From contig JAPJBO010000958.1 in the NCBI GenBank assembly GCA_030068145.1, positions 1 to 64,000 of the forward strand: a DNA stretch of 64,000 nucleotides, given 5' to 3'. The stretch comes from Diplonema papillatum. Taxonomy: Eukaryota; Euglenozoa; Diplonemea; Diplonemida; Diplonemidae. The notes under the pieces are model-generated. The model worked only from the letters and a program-made list of their open reading frames with translations. It was not told the origin of the DNA and made no database searches. Shown piece after piece: positions 1-8,447 of the stretch (positions are counted from its first letter, which is position 1; every line of letters begins with the position of its first letter). The translations under genes and the position numbers were made by a program.

Positions 1-284
1 GGGTAGTGAATATTTTTTGACCCTCGTAGCTCGCTGGGTCAGGCGCGCCAGGCAGGTGCTGGGCTAATTTCGGTCTGGGCTGGGACTTTGCAGTCCTCCC
101 ATATTCCTTTCGCAAGTCCTTTCGTGTACACCCACTCCAAACACGTTTGCGAACGGGTGCCGGACCTTGTTGTTGTAACACCACAGTGGCGGCATTTAAG
201 TAGTACGTTCTGCTCTTGTGTTTGTGGGATGTTCGCGGGTGGACTGGGCCTGCGAGTCTTGTGTTTGTGTTGGCGTCGACGGTC
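1..284. other. 3' flank of the Penelope-like element
   Basis: No gene or repeat recognised. This is the sequence downstream of the stop codon of the minus-strand retroelement; I found no long direct copy of it at the 5' side (4.7-6.3 kb), so terminal repeats of the element could not be defined. Confidence 0.4.
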
Positions 285-1448
285 CTAGCGGGAGATCCGG
301 TGTCGGCGTTCGCAGTTGCGCATTTGGCTGTTCCGGTGTTGCTGGACTAGCGGTTGGCTGTTCCGGTGATTCCGGTTGAGCGGGTGGCTGTGCTGCTGAT
401 TCCGGTTGTGCTTGCGGCTGCTGTTCTCGCGGGCGGACGGATTCCTCTGGGAGTGTCGAAGAGGCGGAAGAACTTTCCGGAGATTCTGCTCGAGGGTCGA
501 GGAACCTTTTACCTGCATATTGGTGATCGTGCCTAACACTGGGATGTAGTGTACTTGGGCAATATAGCCGAGCAATATGAGAGGGCCTGTTTCGCCTACC
601 GTTTGGGTGTGGAACTTATTCCTCTCATCGATTGTAAAAAGGCGGATTTGCACTTTTTTGAGTTGTGTGAAAGCTACGAGGGACAGGTAGTCACCCCAGC
701 TGTAGTTCTCACGCAGCTTTTCGATGTATTGGGAAGTATCCAAATCAGGCAGGAAGGCTCGTAGGTCGTCTCTGTGTGCATCCCAGTAGTCTGCCAGTTC
801 GTTGCGGAGGACCATTTGGTCTCCTTGTTCATAAGTCAAGCTCAAAAACAGGCAGTTTCCGTTACCGGCTACAGTTCGCGGCTGCAGTCCTATCTGTCTA
901 AGTCTAGCTGTAAGCTTCAACTCGCGTTTGAGAAGTCTATCACGTGGGCCTTCTTGCTGGATGTTTGGGGGTCTGGCGGATGGGGAAAGAATTGGAGGTC
1001 TGGCGGATGGGGAAAGATTTGGAATGCAATTATCTCTCGAAAGCGAGGATACTACTTCACTTACTTTCTTTGTTCTTCTTCGGCCTACTCGTTTTTGTTC
1101 TTCAATCAGCGGAAACCCCGCGTAGTATGAAACGATGCACTTTTGGAACCATTGTTTCAGAGACCGTTGCGACGCGCCGAGGTTAGGCAGACGTTCCTGC
1201 ACTCCGTGGTGGAAGACTGTTTTCAGCTTCTGAATGCGGTGACCTCTATTCAGCAGCAGGTAGAGTACTAGCTGAATTTCCCTCAGTGCGTCGTGCCAGT
1301 TGTTGCACAGGTTGAGGCAGCGAATGAGCAAGTTTTTCAGTATGGCAGACCCCTGGTGGTCAGGGATTGTCGACCATTGGTGAACGAACCTTACTGGTTT
1401 GAAGTGCCAGTTCCTTGTTTTGTCATTGACTGAAAGTCTAAGACAAAG
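285..1448 (-). CDS. C-terminal part of the Penelope-like protein: RT thumb and OTU-like cysteine protease domain
   Basis: Same frame as the upstream RT frame, separated from it only by TAG 1449-1451; the 39 codons between that stop and 1331 are open and read like the RT end (NDKTRNWHFKPVRF). The first ~100 residues match the RT thumb region. Next comes a basic linker with a duplicated SPSARPP motif, then an OTU-like fold: AGNGNCLF with the presumed catalytic Cys, WGDYLSLVAF, and a C-terminal QVHYIP carrying the presumed catalytic His. The usual Asp of DGNC is Asn here. A His/Arg/Asn-rich tail of about 75 residues follows. OTU domains cleave ubiquitin-like modifiers; a role in the element's life cycle is inference. 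No ATG opens this part, so it needs readthrough, or the copy is dead. Confidence 0.8.
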   Translation of the reverse strand, partial: LCLRLSVNDKTRNWHFKPVRFVHQWSTIPDHQGSAILKNLLIRCLNLCNNWHDALREIQLVLYLLLNRGHRIQKLKTVFHHGVQERLPNLGASQRSLKQWFQKCIVSYYAGFPLIEEQKRVGRRRTKKVSEVVSSLSRDNCIPNLSPSARPPILSPSARPPNIQQEGPRDRLLKRELKLTARLRQIGLQPRTVAGNGNCLFLSLTYEQGDQMVLRNELADYWDAHRDDLRAFLPDLDTSQYIEKLRENYSWGDYLSLVAFTQLKKVQIRLFTIDERNKFHTQTVGETGPLILLGYIAQVHYIPVLGTITNMQVKGSSTLEQNLRKVLPPLRHSQRNPSARENSSRKHNRNQQHSHPLNRNHRNSQPLVQQHRNSQMRNCERRHRISR

Positions 1449-4331
1449 CTAAGGGTGGTCGCTTGTGCTTTGCTCTAGCCGTATTCGAATACCTAGGTAT
1501 TCCACGTCACCTTCTGCCAGGGTTGTTTCTTTGTATATCATTTTGTAAAGTGCCGCTGGGGGTGGTTCGACGAACCATGTAAGGAAGTCGTCCATATACC
1601 TTTTTGAGTCCCTGTGTGCTTTTGCCTTCGCCTCGTCTTCCTTCATGAGCTCGTCCACGTATCTGGACTCAACGTCATAGCAATATAAGTTTGCTAGATC
1701 GGGTGACGCGTTGGCTCCAAGAGGAAGTCCAAATACCTGTCGCATGCAGATACCGCCCTGCTCTACGTAGCAGTTGTCAACGCATAAAGCTATGAGAGCC
1801 TCGATATCTTGCTGGGTATAGGACTTTTCCTTTTTGGTGCCTCCAAAAAGTGTAAACTCGCTTGTCTTAGCGAACTCGAAGGCTTCTTTCACTGCATTTG
1901 CGACACCTTTTTTGAGGTCTTCTTGCGGAAGTTCGTTGAACATGGTTTTGAAGTCAAATGTTCGGGGAAGTTTTTTCCGAAGGTACCTATATCGTTGTTT
2001 GATTTCAGCAGCGACTTCATCGGCACTCTCGATAATCCAGTACCTGGATATCCCTTTTTCCGCTTTCAGAATGTCATCTTTAGCTTTCAGGAACTGCATC
2101 GTTAGTTTTAAGAGTTGTGAGAGTAGTGTATTTGCTTCTGTTGTCGCTGCTTTTGGTTTTCCTTTCGTAGGCTTCGTTTGGGGGGGCGGGGGTGCGGGAG
2201 GGGGCTCGTCGTCAAAGTCGAGGCCACTAGGTTCTTTCACACAGACAGGGGGGCTGCGAGAGGATACTCCTGCTATCCAGCGCATCCCTTTCTTTTCCTT
2301 GTGTAGTTTTGGGAGGCCGTAGAGGTAGGGTAGCTTACCTGTAGGGTTGAAACCCAGTGAGACGTTTATTGCTGCCAGAGTAGTGCGCAACTCGTCGGTG
2401 GCATGCACTTCTGCATAACAGTTCGAACGAAGTTGGTTTTGCAGCATGCGGTGGTAGTGTTTTTTACACACAAATCCTACATCGTGCCTGCTCTTGTCAA
2501 CTTTTGTCAGGATGAAGTGTGACTTTAACACTTTAAGAGAGTCGAGAACTTTCTTTGGAATGGTGTCTGGTGTGAGGTGTGGGTGTTGGGCGAACCTTGT
2601 TTTCATTTCTGAGACAATGGCGTCCGTTAGTTTCTCTTGTACCGAGTGAGAGCTTGCTTTAAAAGTGGACGTCACATATGCTGAAATGTCTTTTTCCATG
2701 TTCTCGAACACATGGTCAATGTGGGAGGGTAGTCTGTATTTGAGGCCCATGTCGAAGAGGTGAAGCAGCTCTTCGTCCATTTTGATGTCGTGGGCCGTGC
2801 ACATGACATGCCCTTCGTGAGTAACGTCGGCCGTGTTTTCTTTGAGGAATTGTGTACAAGGGCATGATTTTGTCAGGTCTTGGAAGTCTACTTGTTGTGT
2901 GTTGAGACTTTCTTCAGTCACATTTAGCAGGAAGCTAGATGTGGGGGGACCCAATTTATTGCAAATACGCGTTTTGCTAAGAAGCTCGGGCGTAGGGCAA
3001 GCTTCAACAACCTTCTGGCTGCGTAGGACTTGACCGAGCTGGATAGCATCTATCGTTTTATGCGAAAAGTTCAGTTTGAGCCATTTTATTGAAAAATCTT
3101 TTTTCCTTTGTAGTTTGTTTAGAGAGAAGGGCGTCAAACGTGAGATAAGTTTCCTTTCGAGTACTTCTACTTTCGATGTGAAGTACTCGCCAACCAGGAA
3201 GCGACGCATGAACGATAAGACTCGTGTAACTCGGCGCAGCTGCCAGTTATCGAGATCGTATTCTGCTAACACTGCTTCATCCAGTTGAAAAAGGACATTG
3301 AGGTGGCGTTTTATGCCTTTCCATCTGCCTTCCTCGATGAGGACGGGGGTAGTGCCTTGCAGTTCTCGAATCTGATCTGCGTTCTCACGGCGGTTGGCAC
3401 GCTTCTGAGACGATGTGGCGGTCCTCTCTTTTTTAGGGGGGCGTTTTTTGTTTTTCCTGCTCCGTTTTCCTACAGCTGTTGAATACAGGCCTTTCTGGTT
3501 AAGAGGGGGGCTCAACTTGTTGATGTAGTGGTATTCGCGGGGGAGGGCTTGCCGGTGGAAAAGAAACTTGTTTCTTTTATTGGAGTTGGCTGACTCCGGG
3601 GTGAAAGCAACTTTTTCTAAGACAACTGCCAAGAGAGGTGATTGTCGTCGGATAAGGTGTTCTTCTATTTTGGTAGGTTGTTGTTGTCTTCGTTGTTTGC
3701 TGCGCGCGCTGGAAAAATGAGCCGATACCCTAGTGAACGCCTTCCCACTTGTTTGACCGACGTAGAGCAGGTTACCTGCTTCGTTGGAAAGGCCATAGAT
3801 GACCCCTTTCTGCTCTAGGTCACCGGTGGCATGGGGAACATCCCACTTGTATTTCTCCTTGATCAACGTAAGAGCCTTGCTGCACGCGTTCAAGAAGACA
3901 GGCTTGTTGAACCGGCCGTTTTCGTGATACGATTTGATGTCGACGCGTTCGAAAGCTGCTTTGCTTCTGAGAACTTCGTACCTGTTGAAGGAAACAAGGA
4001 ACGGGTCTGTTCTGACTTCGCGCCGGCCGTGGGGAACTCTGGTGGCTGTCGCACGAGCGGACTCTTGCCTCGTTTCTCTTCTCTTTGTATTCCGCGGTTT
4101 CTCCTTTGTCTGGGGAACTTCCTCTAGGATAAGGACTTGTGCCACCTTCAGAGGCGGCATTAAGCCTTGGCGGAGAGTGTTTTCCAATTTTCTGAATGGG
4201 ACGAAAGCTCCGACCTTTTTGTTGTAGAGAACGGTAAGCTTGTCTCCTTGCCTTGTAGCGGCAGTAATCAGAAACCTTTTCGGTGAGAGCAAACCTGCTT
4301 GCGACAGAAGTTTGATTGTCAGGCCGGTCAA
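1449..4331 (-). CDS. GIY-YIG endonuclease / reverse transcriptase of a Penelope-like element
   Basis: A 960-codon frame (counted from a TTG at 4331; the frame is open up to 4547 with no ATG). Residues ~176-280 form a GIY-YIG nuclease: GVIYG, LLYVGQT, His205, and REYHYINKLSPPLN with the presumed metal-binding Glu266 and Asn278. A Cys/His cluster (SCPCTQF...HEGHVMCTAHD) lies before the RT. RT motifs in order are LYGLPKLHKEK (~670), FDFKTMF with Asp793, GLPLGANASPDLANLY (~868) and the catalytic YMDD (912-915), then VEYLGIRI. A Pro/Lys-rich insertion (~710-735) splits the RT fingers. GIY-YIG nicks target DNA and RT copies the element RNA by target-primed reverse transcription. The frame ends at TAG, cutting off the RT thumb. 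The intact catalytic residues suggest a young copy. Confidence 0.9.
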   Translation of the reverse strand: MTGLTIKLLSQAGLLSPKRFLITAATRQGDKLTVLYNKKVGAFVPFRKLENTLRQGLMPPLKVAQVLILEEVPQTKEKPRNTKRRETRQESARATATRVPHGRREVRTDPFLVSFNRYEVLRSKAAFERVDIKSYHENGRFNKPVFLNACSKALTLIKEKYKWDVPHATGDLEQKGVIYGLSNEAGNLLYVGQTSGKAFTRVSAHFSSARSKQRRQQQPTKIEEHLIRRQSPLLAVVLEKVAFTPESANSNKRNKFLFHRQALPREYHYINKLSPPLNQKGLYSTAVGKRSRKNKKRPPKKERTATSSQKRANRRENADQIRELQGTTPVLIEEGRWKGIKRHLNVLFQLDEAVLAEYDLDNWQLRRVTRVLSFMRRFLVGEYFTSKVEVLERKLISRLTPFSLNKLQRKKDFSIKWLKLNFSHKTIDAIQLGQVLRSQKVVEACPTPELLSKTRICNKLGPPTSSFLLNVTEESLNTQQVDFQDLTKSCPCTQFLKENTADVTHEGHVMCTAHDIKMDEELLHLFDMGLKYRLPSHIDHVFENMEKDISAYVTSTFKASSHSVQEKLTDAIVSEMKTRFAQHPHLTPDTIPKKVLDSLKVLKSHFILTKVDKSRHDVGFVCKKHYHRMLQNQLRSNCYAEVHATDELRTTLAAINVSLGFNPTGKLPYLYGLPKLHKEKKGMRWIAGVSSRSPPVCVKEPSGLDFDDEPPPAPPPPQTKPTKGKPKAATTEANTLLSQLLKLTMQFLKAKDDILKAEKGISRYWIIESADEVAAEIKQRYRYLRKKLPRTFDFKTMFNELPQEDLKKGVANAVKEAFEFAKTSEFTLFGGTKKEKSYTQQDIEALIALCVDNCYVEQGGICMRQVFGLPLGANASPDLANLYCYDVESRYVDELMKEDEAKAKAHRDSKRYMDDFLTWFVEPPPAALYKMIYKETTLAEGDVEYLGIRIRLEQSTSDHP

Positions 4332-4678
4332 GTTCGTGGCTTGTTGTTTCTGGAAGTGAATGTCTTGCGCGCGGGATGGGTGGGCCGAGTCTGTACGGGG
4401 GTTGGTTCTGAAGACGCGTGTTTTGGGGAGGCTTTCAAAATGTAAGTTGGCTTCGAAGTCGACGTTGGTTGCTTTACCTTTTTTGCCCTTTTTTCCTTTT
4501 TTCCTTTGGAGGTTTTGCCAGAAGGTTTGCCTAGGTTGTTGCCCGTTTCATTCTGGAATGTCCTCTCTTTTGATCCTTTTTTCGAAAATGATTTCCCTTT
4601 TGTTCCTTTCTTGCCTGATGTTTTTGTTCCCTTGGTACCGGAGATACCGTATTTTCCTTCGTTAAATTTTTGCCACAT
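4328..4678 (-). CDS. Lys/Gly/Thr-rich leader frame of the Penelope-like element
   Basis: ATG at 4678; 116 residues, strongly basic, with short GTKGTK/KKGTKGK repeats. It overlaps the start of the GIY-YIG/RT frame. That frame is itself open up to 4547 and reads sensibly there (NVDFEANLHFESLPK), so the leader may be an N-terminal extension joined by a frameshift rather than a separate ORF1. A nucleic-acid-binding role would fit the charge but is inference. Confidence 0.5.
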   Translation of the reverse strand: MWQKFNEGKYGISGTKGTKTSGKKGTKGKSFSKKGSKERTFQNETGNNLGKPSGKTSKGKKEKRAKKVKQPTSTSKPTYILKASPKHASSEPTPVQTRPTHPARKTFTSRNNKPRT

Positions 4679-6292
4679 TTGGGAAGGGCTGTCCTCTGAA
4701 AAATTTGTAGTAGCAGGTTAAAAAGTTTGTGACTGAGGCCAAAGGGTGTTACGCCCTTGTTGCTCGGGAAACCCAGCCCGAGCACCCGTCAAACACCGAT
4801 GAGTGTCCTTTATGCTTTAGGAGAGCGACCACTCATCACTAAGGGTAAAGACCCTTCTCTCCAACATTCAACGGCCGGTCGCCTAGGGAATTTAGGTGTC
4901 GTCGACCCCAGTTATAACGCCGTAACTCCGTTGAACTGCTGTTTTAGTTGCCCATGGGGCTTTCGGCCAGGCCCTGGATACAGCTTCCCAGGTTTACGTT
5001 TTGCTACGTTTTATTGCTTCGACGTCTAGAGTGCGAGCGAATAGCGTTTTGTTTGCGCTGACGTCTAGCGACAGGCAATATAGTTGACATTTTACCATTT
5101 CTGAACGTAACGTAACTTTCCTTTTTATGATAAGGGAGGAACAGGCAGGCAACCTAAGTGGCAGGTAAATTGGTTATTCGATGGTGATGGTTTGGGTTCT
5201 CATGTAAGCTTTTAAGCAGAATGAAAGTATCGACTTCGTAGCTTTCGGCGTAAGTAGAAGTTGGTATTGGGAATCCATTCTTTCTCAGAAGTCGCCGGCT
5301 TTGACCGTTCGTGCTCTTTCTCCTCCATGGCAACTAGCGGAGAGCTATTGAAAAGCTAGCTGCCTCTTGGACCATGGAGTTGGGGGGGCTAAGTGCAGGT
5401 AAAGCTGGGTTTTCCTGTTACAGACACTTTCCACGAGGTGTACTGGTGAGCTGTAGCATGTTCTGGAAGGTTGAATTCGTTCGCGCGTGGGGTTGGGAGG
5501 GAATTCCAGCTTTACTCTGAAATATCAATTGGGTTGATGGAAAGGTCTTCTATCAAAGAAGTTTTTTCAGCGTGTTGTCAGTTTTCTCACATCCGCTAAA
5601 GAAGGGAATGCGAGGCACGTCGTCAGAACTTTCTGTTCCGCCACGTGGCTTTTGGGGACATATGATAGCAGTTCCGGAGAGGTGCATCAATGTTTAGCCA
5701 AATCCTCCACTGGTAGCTCTGATGAGACCCATGTGGTAGATCGGTAGAAAGAAATGCGTAGTTTTGTTTTATTCTTTTACTTGTTAGTTGTCGACAACTT
5801 GTTTTTGTGTTGAGGTGTCATTCAGATGTAAATCTAAAGCCGCCCACGTCAAATTTTGTTAAGCAGCGGCTGCCAAAACTTGCCGTGACACCTATGATCA
5901 AAGTAAAGTGGAGAAGAGAATAGAAGGTTGTCTAAAAAAGAAAGGGGGAAGAAAAACAGAGGGTTGGATGGAGAGGACGCAGGTGTGCGCCTCCATACGG
6001 AAGGATTTTAAGAAGGCCGCGGAAGTTGGCTGAGCCGGGAGCTACCGGAGAAGGTGTGTATGTGCTTGAGTATTTTCACGTAAGCCACACAGGGCCACAT
6101 CAAGCTGCGCATGGCCAAACCAGGCTAAAAATGGCCCCGTAAAGGCCAGAACCCACCCAAGTTGGAAGGGTACCGCAAAAACTGACAAACGCAGGCCCCA
6201 CCGTTTGCCCCCATTTGTTTACTTGAACGGGAAAAACACGCAGTCTTTTATCCCCGAGGTTTTATTATCCCGCAATCGAACCAGGTTGTAAT
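4679..6292. other. Intergenic; two small hairpins, no gene seen
   Basis: No coding stretch found. Upstream of the retroelement there is a perfect 7-bp hairpin (GCTCGGG/CCCGAGC, 4762-4783) and a 6-bp one (AAGGGT/ACCCTT, 4841-4856). They sit where a leader RNA of the element would start, but no complete ribozyme core was found. Confidence 0.35.
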
Positions 6293-6512
6293 ACCTAGGG
6301 GCTGCCTTGTGCTTACTTCGAAGGAGGCTAGAGGGGGGGAAACAATACAACTACAAAATGGGTCCTTTTTGTTGAACGCTTACGCCCGCCACTGAACCCA
6401 GATTCACCTGTGTTTCGTGTGGGCTACAGCACATTTACCTCCTTTGATCTTTTGCAGCTGGCAGCCTCCTCAAGTATTTCCTACAAAGCAGGTGCTTATA
6501 CAAAAAATAAAT
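6293..6512 (+). repeat. R1 dispersed repeat (full-length copy)
   Basis: About 215 bp running from CTTGTGCTTACTTCGAAGG to GCAGGTGCTTATAC followed by an A-rich end (AAAAAATAAA). Near-identical copies lie at 12508-12720 (minus), 29336-29550 and 47842-48050, with partial ones at 16460, 30098 and 30352-30585. Fixed ends plus an A-rich 3' end suggest a SINE-like element. Confidence 0.75.
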
Positions 6513-6531
6513 GCGAAAGTGGGGGCAGTAC

Positions 6532-7721
6532 CTTCTGATGGACGAGGCGCGTCGCAACGACGACGCCCTCTGCTGTTCGAGCTGCTCGAGCGTGCGCCAG
6601 ACGCCCGACGTCGGCGAGTGGGACTTCGGCTGCTGCAGGTTGACTTCCGGGCCGAAGCTGACGTGCGACCCCCGCGACAGCGGCCCTAGGGAGAAGCTCG
6701 GCTCCACGTACGCCTGCGGCGGGTGCCCCCTTGGCGACGCCGCCGGCGACGCCTCCCGGTAAGCGTCGGGGCCCTTCAGCAGGGCGTACGGGATGTACAC
6801 TCGGTACGCAGCGAGGTACGACACGATGGCCGACAGCGCTGGGTGCTCGGGGATCCCTTCGAGGTCCTTCACCACAGCGGCCGCCCGCTCGACGTCAAAC
6901 CGGGCCATGCAACCCGACAGCTCCCGCAACCCGTCGCTCAATCGCGCGGCCACAGTCTCGTGTTTGTGCAGGAGACCCGACAGGAACGAAACCCCGGCGT
7001 GCGCGCCGAAGACGGCGACCAAACGAACGCACAAAATGTGAGAAAACAGCTCCTTCGGCGTCGTTTCGGCGGCGCCGTAGGCGGTGTGGCCGATGCTTTC
7101 GTCGATGGACTTCCAGGAGACGAACCCGGCGAGGGCAACGACCAGGATCGGGACCGTGACTTCCTTGAAAAAAAGGAGCGTTTCGTCCTCGCAGGCTTCG
7201 ACCGCCGACGGCGAGGCGTGCCCGGCCTTGTTGGCCGGCGTCGGTTGGCGGAAGCGGCGACGTTCGGTGACTTGGGCGTCGAATATCGCGGCTTCGAGGG
7301 CGCGGAGGGCGATGAGGAGGGGCAAAGACAGAACCCAGTCGTCGAGCCGCCCGTTGTGAACGGTGTCGGCCGCGGTTGCAAGCGTCGCGCAGCCGACTGC
7401 GAGGGCGAGGAGGTTGCGGAGGGAGCAGCGCTTGTTGCGGACCACCAGCGCGGCGGCGGCGGCGCCGAGGAGCCACAGGCACGCGGCGATGGCGGCCCGG
7501 TCGGCCCGCCAGCGGTCGTACGCCGTCTCGCGGAGCGTCAGGACCACCGCCCAAGCCATGCCCAGCCCGCCGACGCCGAGCGCCGCGGCCTTCGCCAGCG
7601 CCTGCGACGGGTCGTCGCCGTCGCTGGCGGCGAGCCGCGCCAGCGGCCGCCACCACGAACCGTCGCTGGCGCAATCTACCGCTTCCTGTTCGCCGGACGC
7701 TGCGTCCTCAACATCGTGCAT
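6532..7721 (-). CDS. Six-pass membrane protein with juxtamembrane YRxYIP motif (5' exon)
   Basis: ATG 7721 was chosen because upstream residues come only from a GTG and the ATG lies 50 bp after the conserved upstream module at 7771. About 396 residues: hydrophilic N terminus, predicted membrane spans at ~47-63, 77-94, 103-119, 129-147, 187-203 and 226-252, then an amphipathic juxtamembrane stretch and LAAYRVYIP (~303-311). Multi-pass membrane proteins with a similar 'YRPYLP' motif in front of a signalling or cyclase domain are, to my knowledge, common in kinetoplastids and relatives; the downstream domain is not seen here. The exon probably ends at a splice donor (AAG|GTACTG, exon end 6532). 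Immediately beyond lies an R1 repeat, so truncation by insertion is the alternative. Substrate and partners unknown. Confidence 0.6.
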
Positions 7722-7770
7722 TCCACCTTCCTTCCCAAGTTTGAAACCCCACACGTTGTTCCGTCCTGAC

Positions 7771-7816
7771 CTTTTTTAGAGTTAAAGTTCGCTTGGCAAT
7801 CCGGGATTTTTGAAAG
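7771..7816 (-). promoter_or_regulatory. Conserved upstream module, partial
   Basis: Read on the minus strand it gives AAGCGAACTTTAACTCTAA, the 19-bp core shared with modules at 30.2, 36.5 and 38.1 kb. It sits 50 bp upstream of ATG 7721 of the membrane protein. The CGGAGAC box further upstream is degenerate in this copy. Function inferred from position and recurrence only. Confidence 0.45.
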
Positions 7817-7991
7817 ATTGCAGTGGTGAAACCCTGTAGTAGTAGTTCGTATGGCGCTTTCTTTCGCTTGTGGAAAGTTGTAGGTATCAACAAACTTGGT
7901 ATTCTCGCTGTTTTGAGAGTGAACGTATTTTTTATTCGTCCGGACGATCAACCGGGGAAAGGAGACAGGGACTTATTAGCTCAATGCTTAC

Positions 7992-8263
7992 AGGAGGTTG
8001 CGGAGGGAGCAGCGCTTGTTGCGGACCACCAGCGCGGCGGCGGCGGCGCCGAGGAGCCACAGGCACGCGGCGATGGCGGCCCGGTCGGCCCGCCAGCGGT
8101 CGTACGCCGTCTCGCGGAGGGTCAGGACCACCGCCCAAGCCATGCCCAGCCCGCCGACGCCGAGCGCCGCGGCCTTCGCCAGCGCCTGCGACGGGTCGTC
8201 GCCGTCGCTGGTGCAATCTACCGCTTTCTGTTCGCCGGACGCTGCGTCCTCAACATCGTGCAT
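7992..8263 (-). pseudogene. Truncated copy of the membrane-protein 5' end
   Basis: Duplicates the first ~105 codons of the gene at 6532-7721, with near-identical sequence from ATG 8263 (MHDVEDAASGEQ) through RNKRCSLRNLL. It lacks a 12-residue segment (SWWRPLARLAAS). The copy ends abruptly at CTCCT followed by GTAAGC, which is not in the parent gene and would make a good splice donor. Whether it is expressed as an alternative first exon or is dead cannot be decided. Confidence 0.7.
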
Positions 8264-8417
8264 TCCACCTTCCTTCCCAACTTTGCAAACCCGCAAGTCG
8301 ACCTTTTTTGAAGACTTGAGTCCAGTGGCAAAACCGTGGTACTACTGGGGGGGGCCAATTACAATTGAGTTCAATTGTAATATAACGATACACGGCGTGG
8401 AATTGGGGGGTCTCAGA

Positions 8418-8445
8418 CCCCCCCCCCCCCCCCCCCCCCCCCCCC
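8418..8445. repeat. Poly-C tract
   Basis: An uninterrupted run of about 28 C, directly before the inner inverted-repeat element. Confidence 0.95.
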
Positions 8446-8447
8446 AA

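Larger units (their letters stand above)
285..4678 (-). mobile_element. Penelope-like retroelement with N-terminal GIY-YIG, RT and OTU-like domain
   Basis: Three consecutive minus-strand reading frames form one element: a Lys/Gly/Thr-rich leader, a GIY-YIG plus reverse-transcriptase protein and, after a single in-frame TAG at 1449-1451, the end of the RT followed by an OTU-like protease domain. The order GIY-YIG before RT is known from the Naiad/Chlamys clade of Penelope-like elements; classical Penelope elements carry GIY-YIG after the RT. An OTU domain at the C terminus is not something I know from described members. I could not delimit terminal repeats or a target-site duplication, so the stated borders are those of the coding region only. 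Confidence 0.88.

Noticed and set aside
5700..5760. CTGATGAGACC...GGT resembling the core of a hammerhead ribozyme, which Penelope-like elements often carry
   Set aside because: The CGAAA half and stem III/I pairing are missing; a GTGATGAG at 4.83 kb likewise lacks the rest.
6723..7769. Plus-strand 348-residue Arg/Gly-rich frame opposite the membrane protein
   Set aside because: GC-rich antisense shadow; the minus frame has membrane segments and a duplicated, conserved start.
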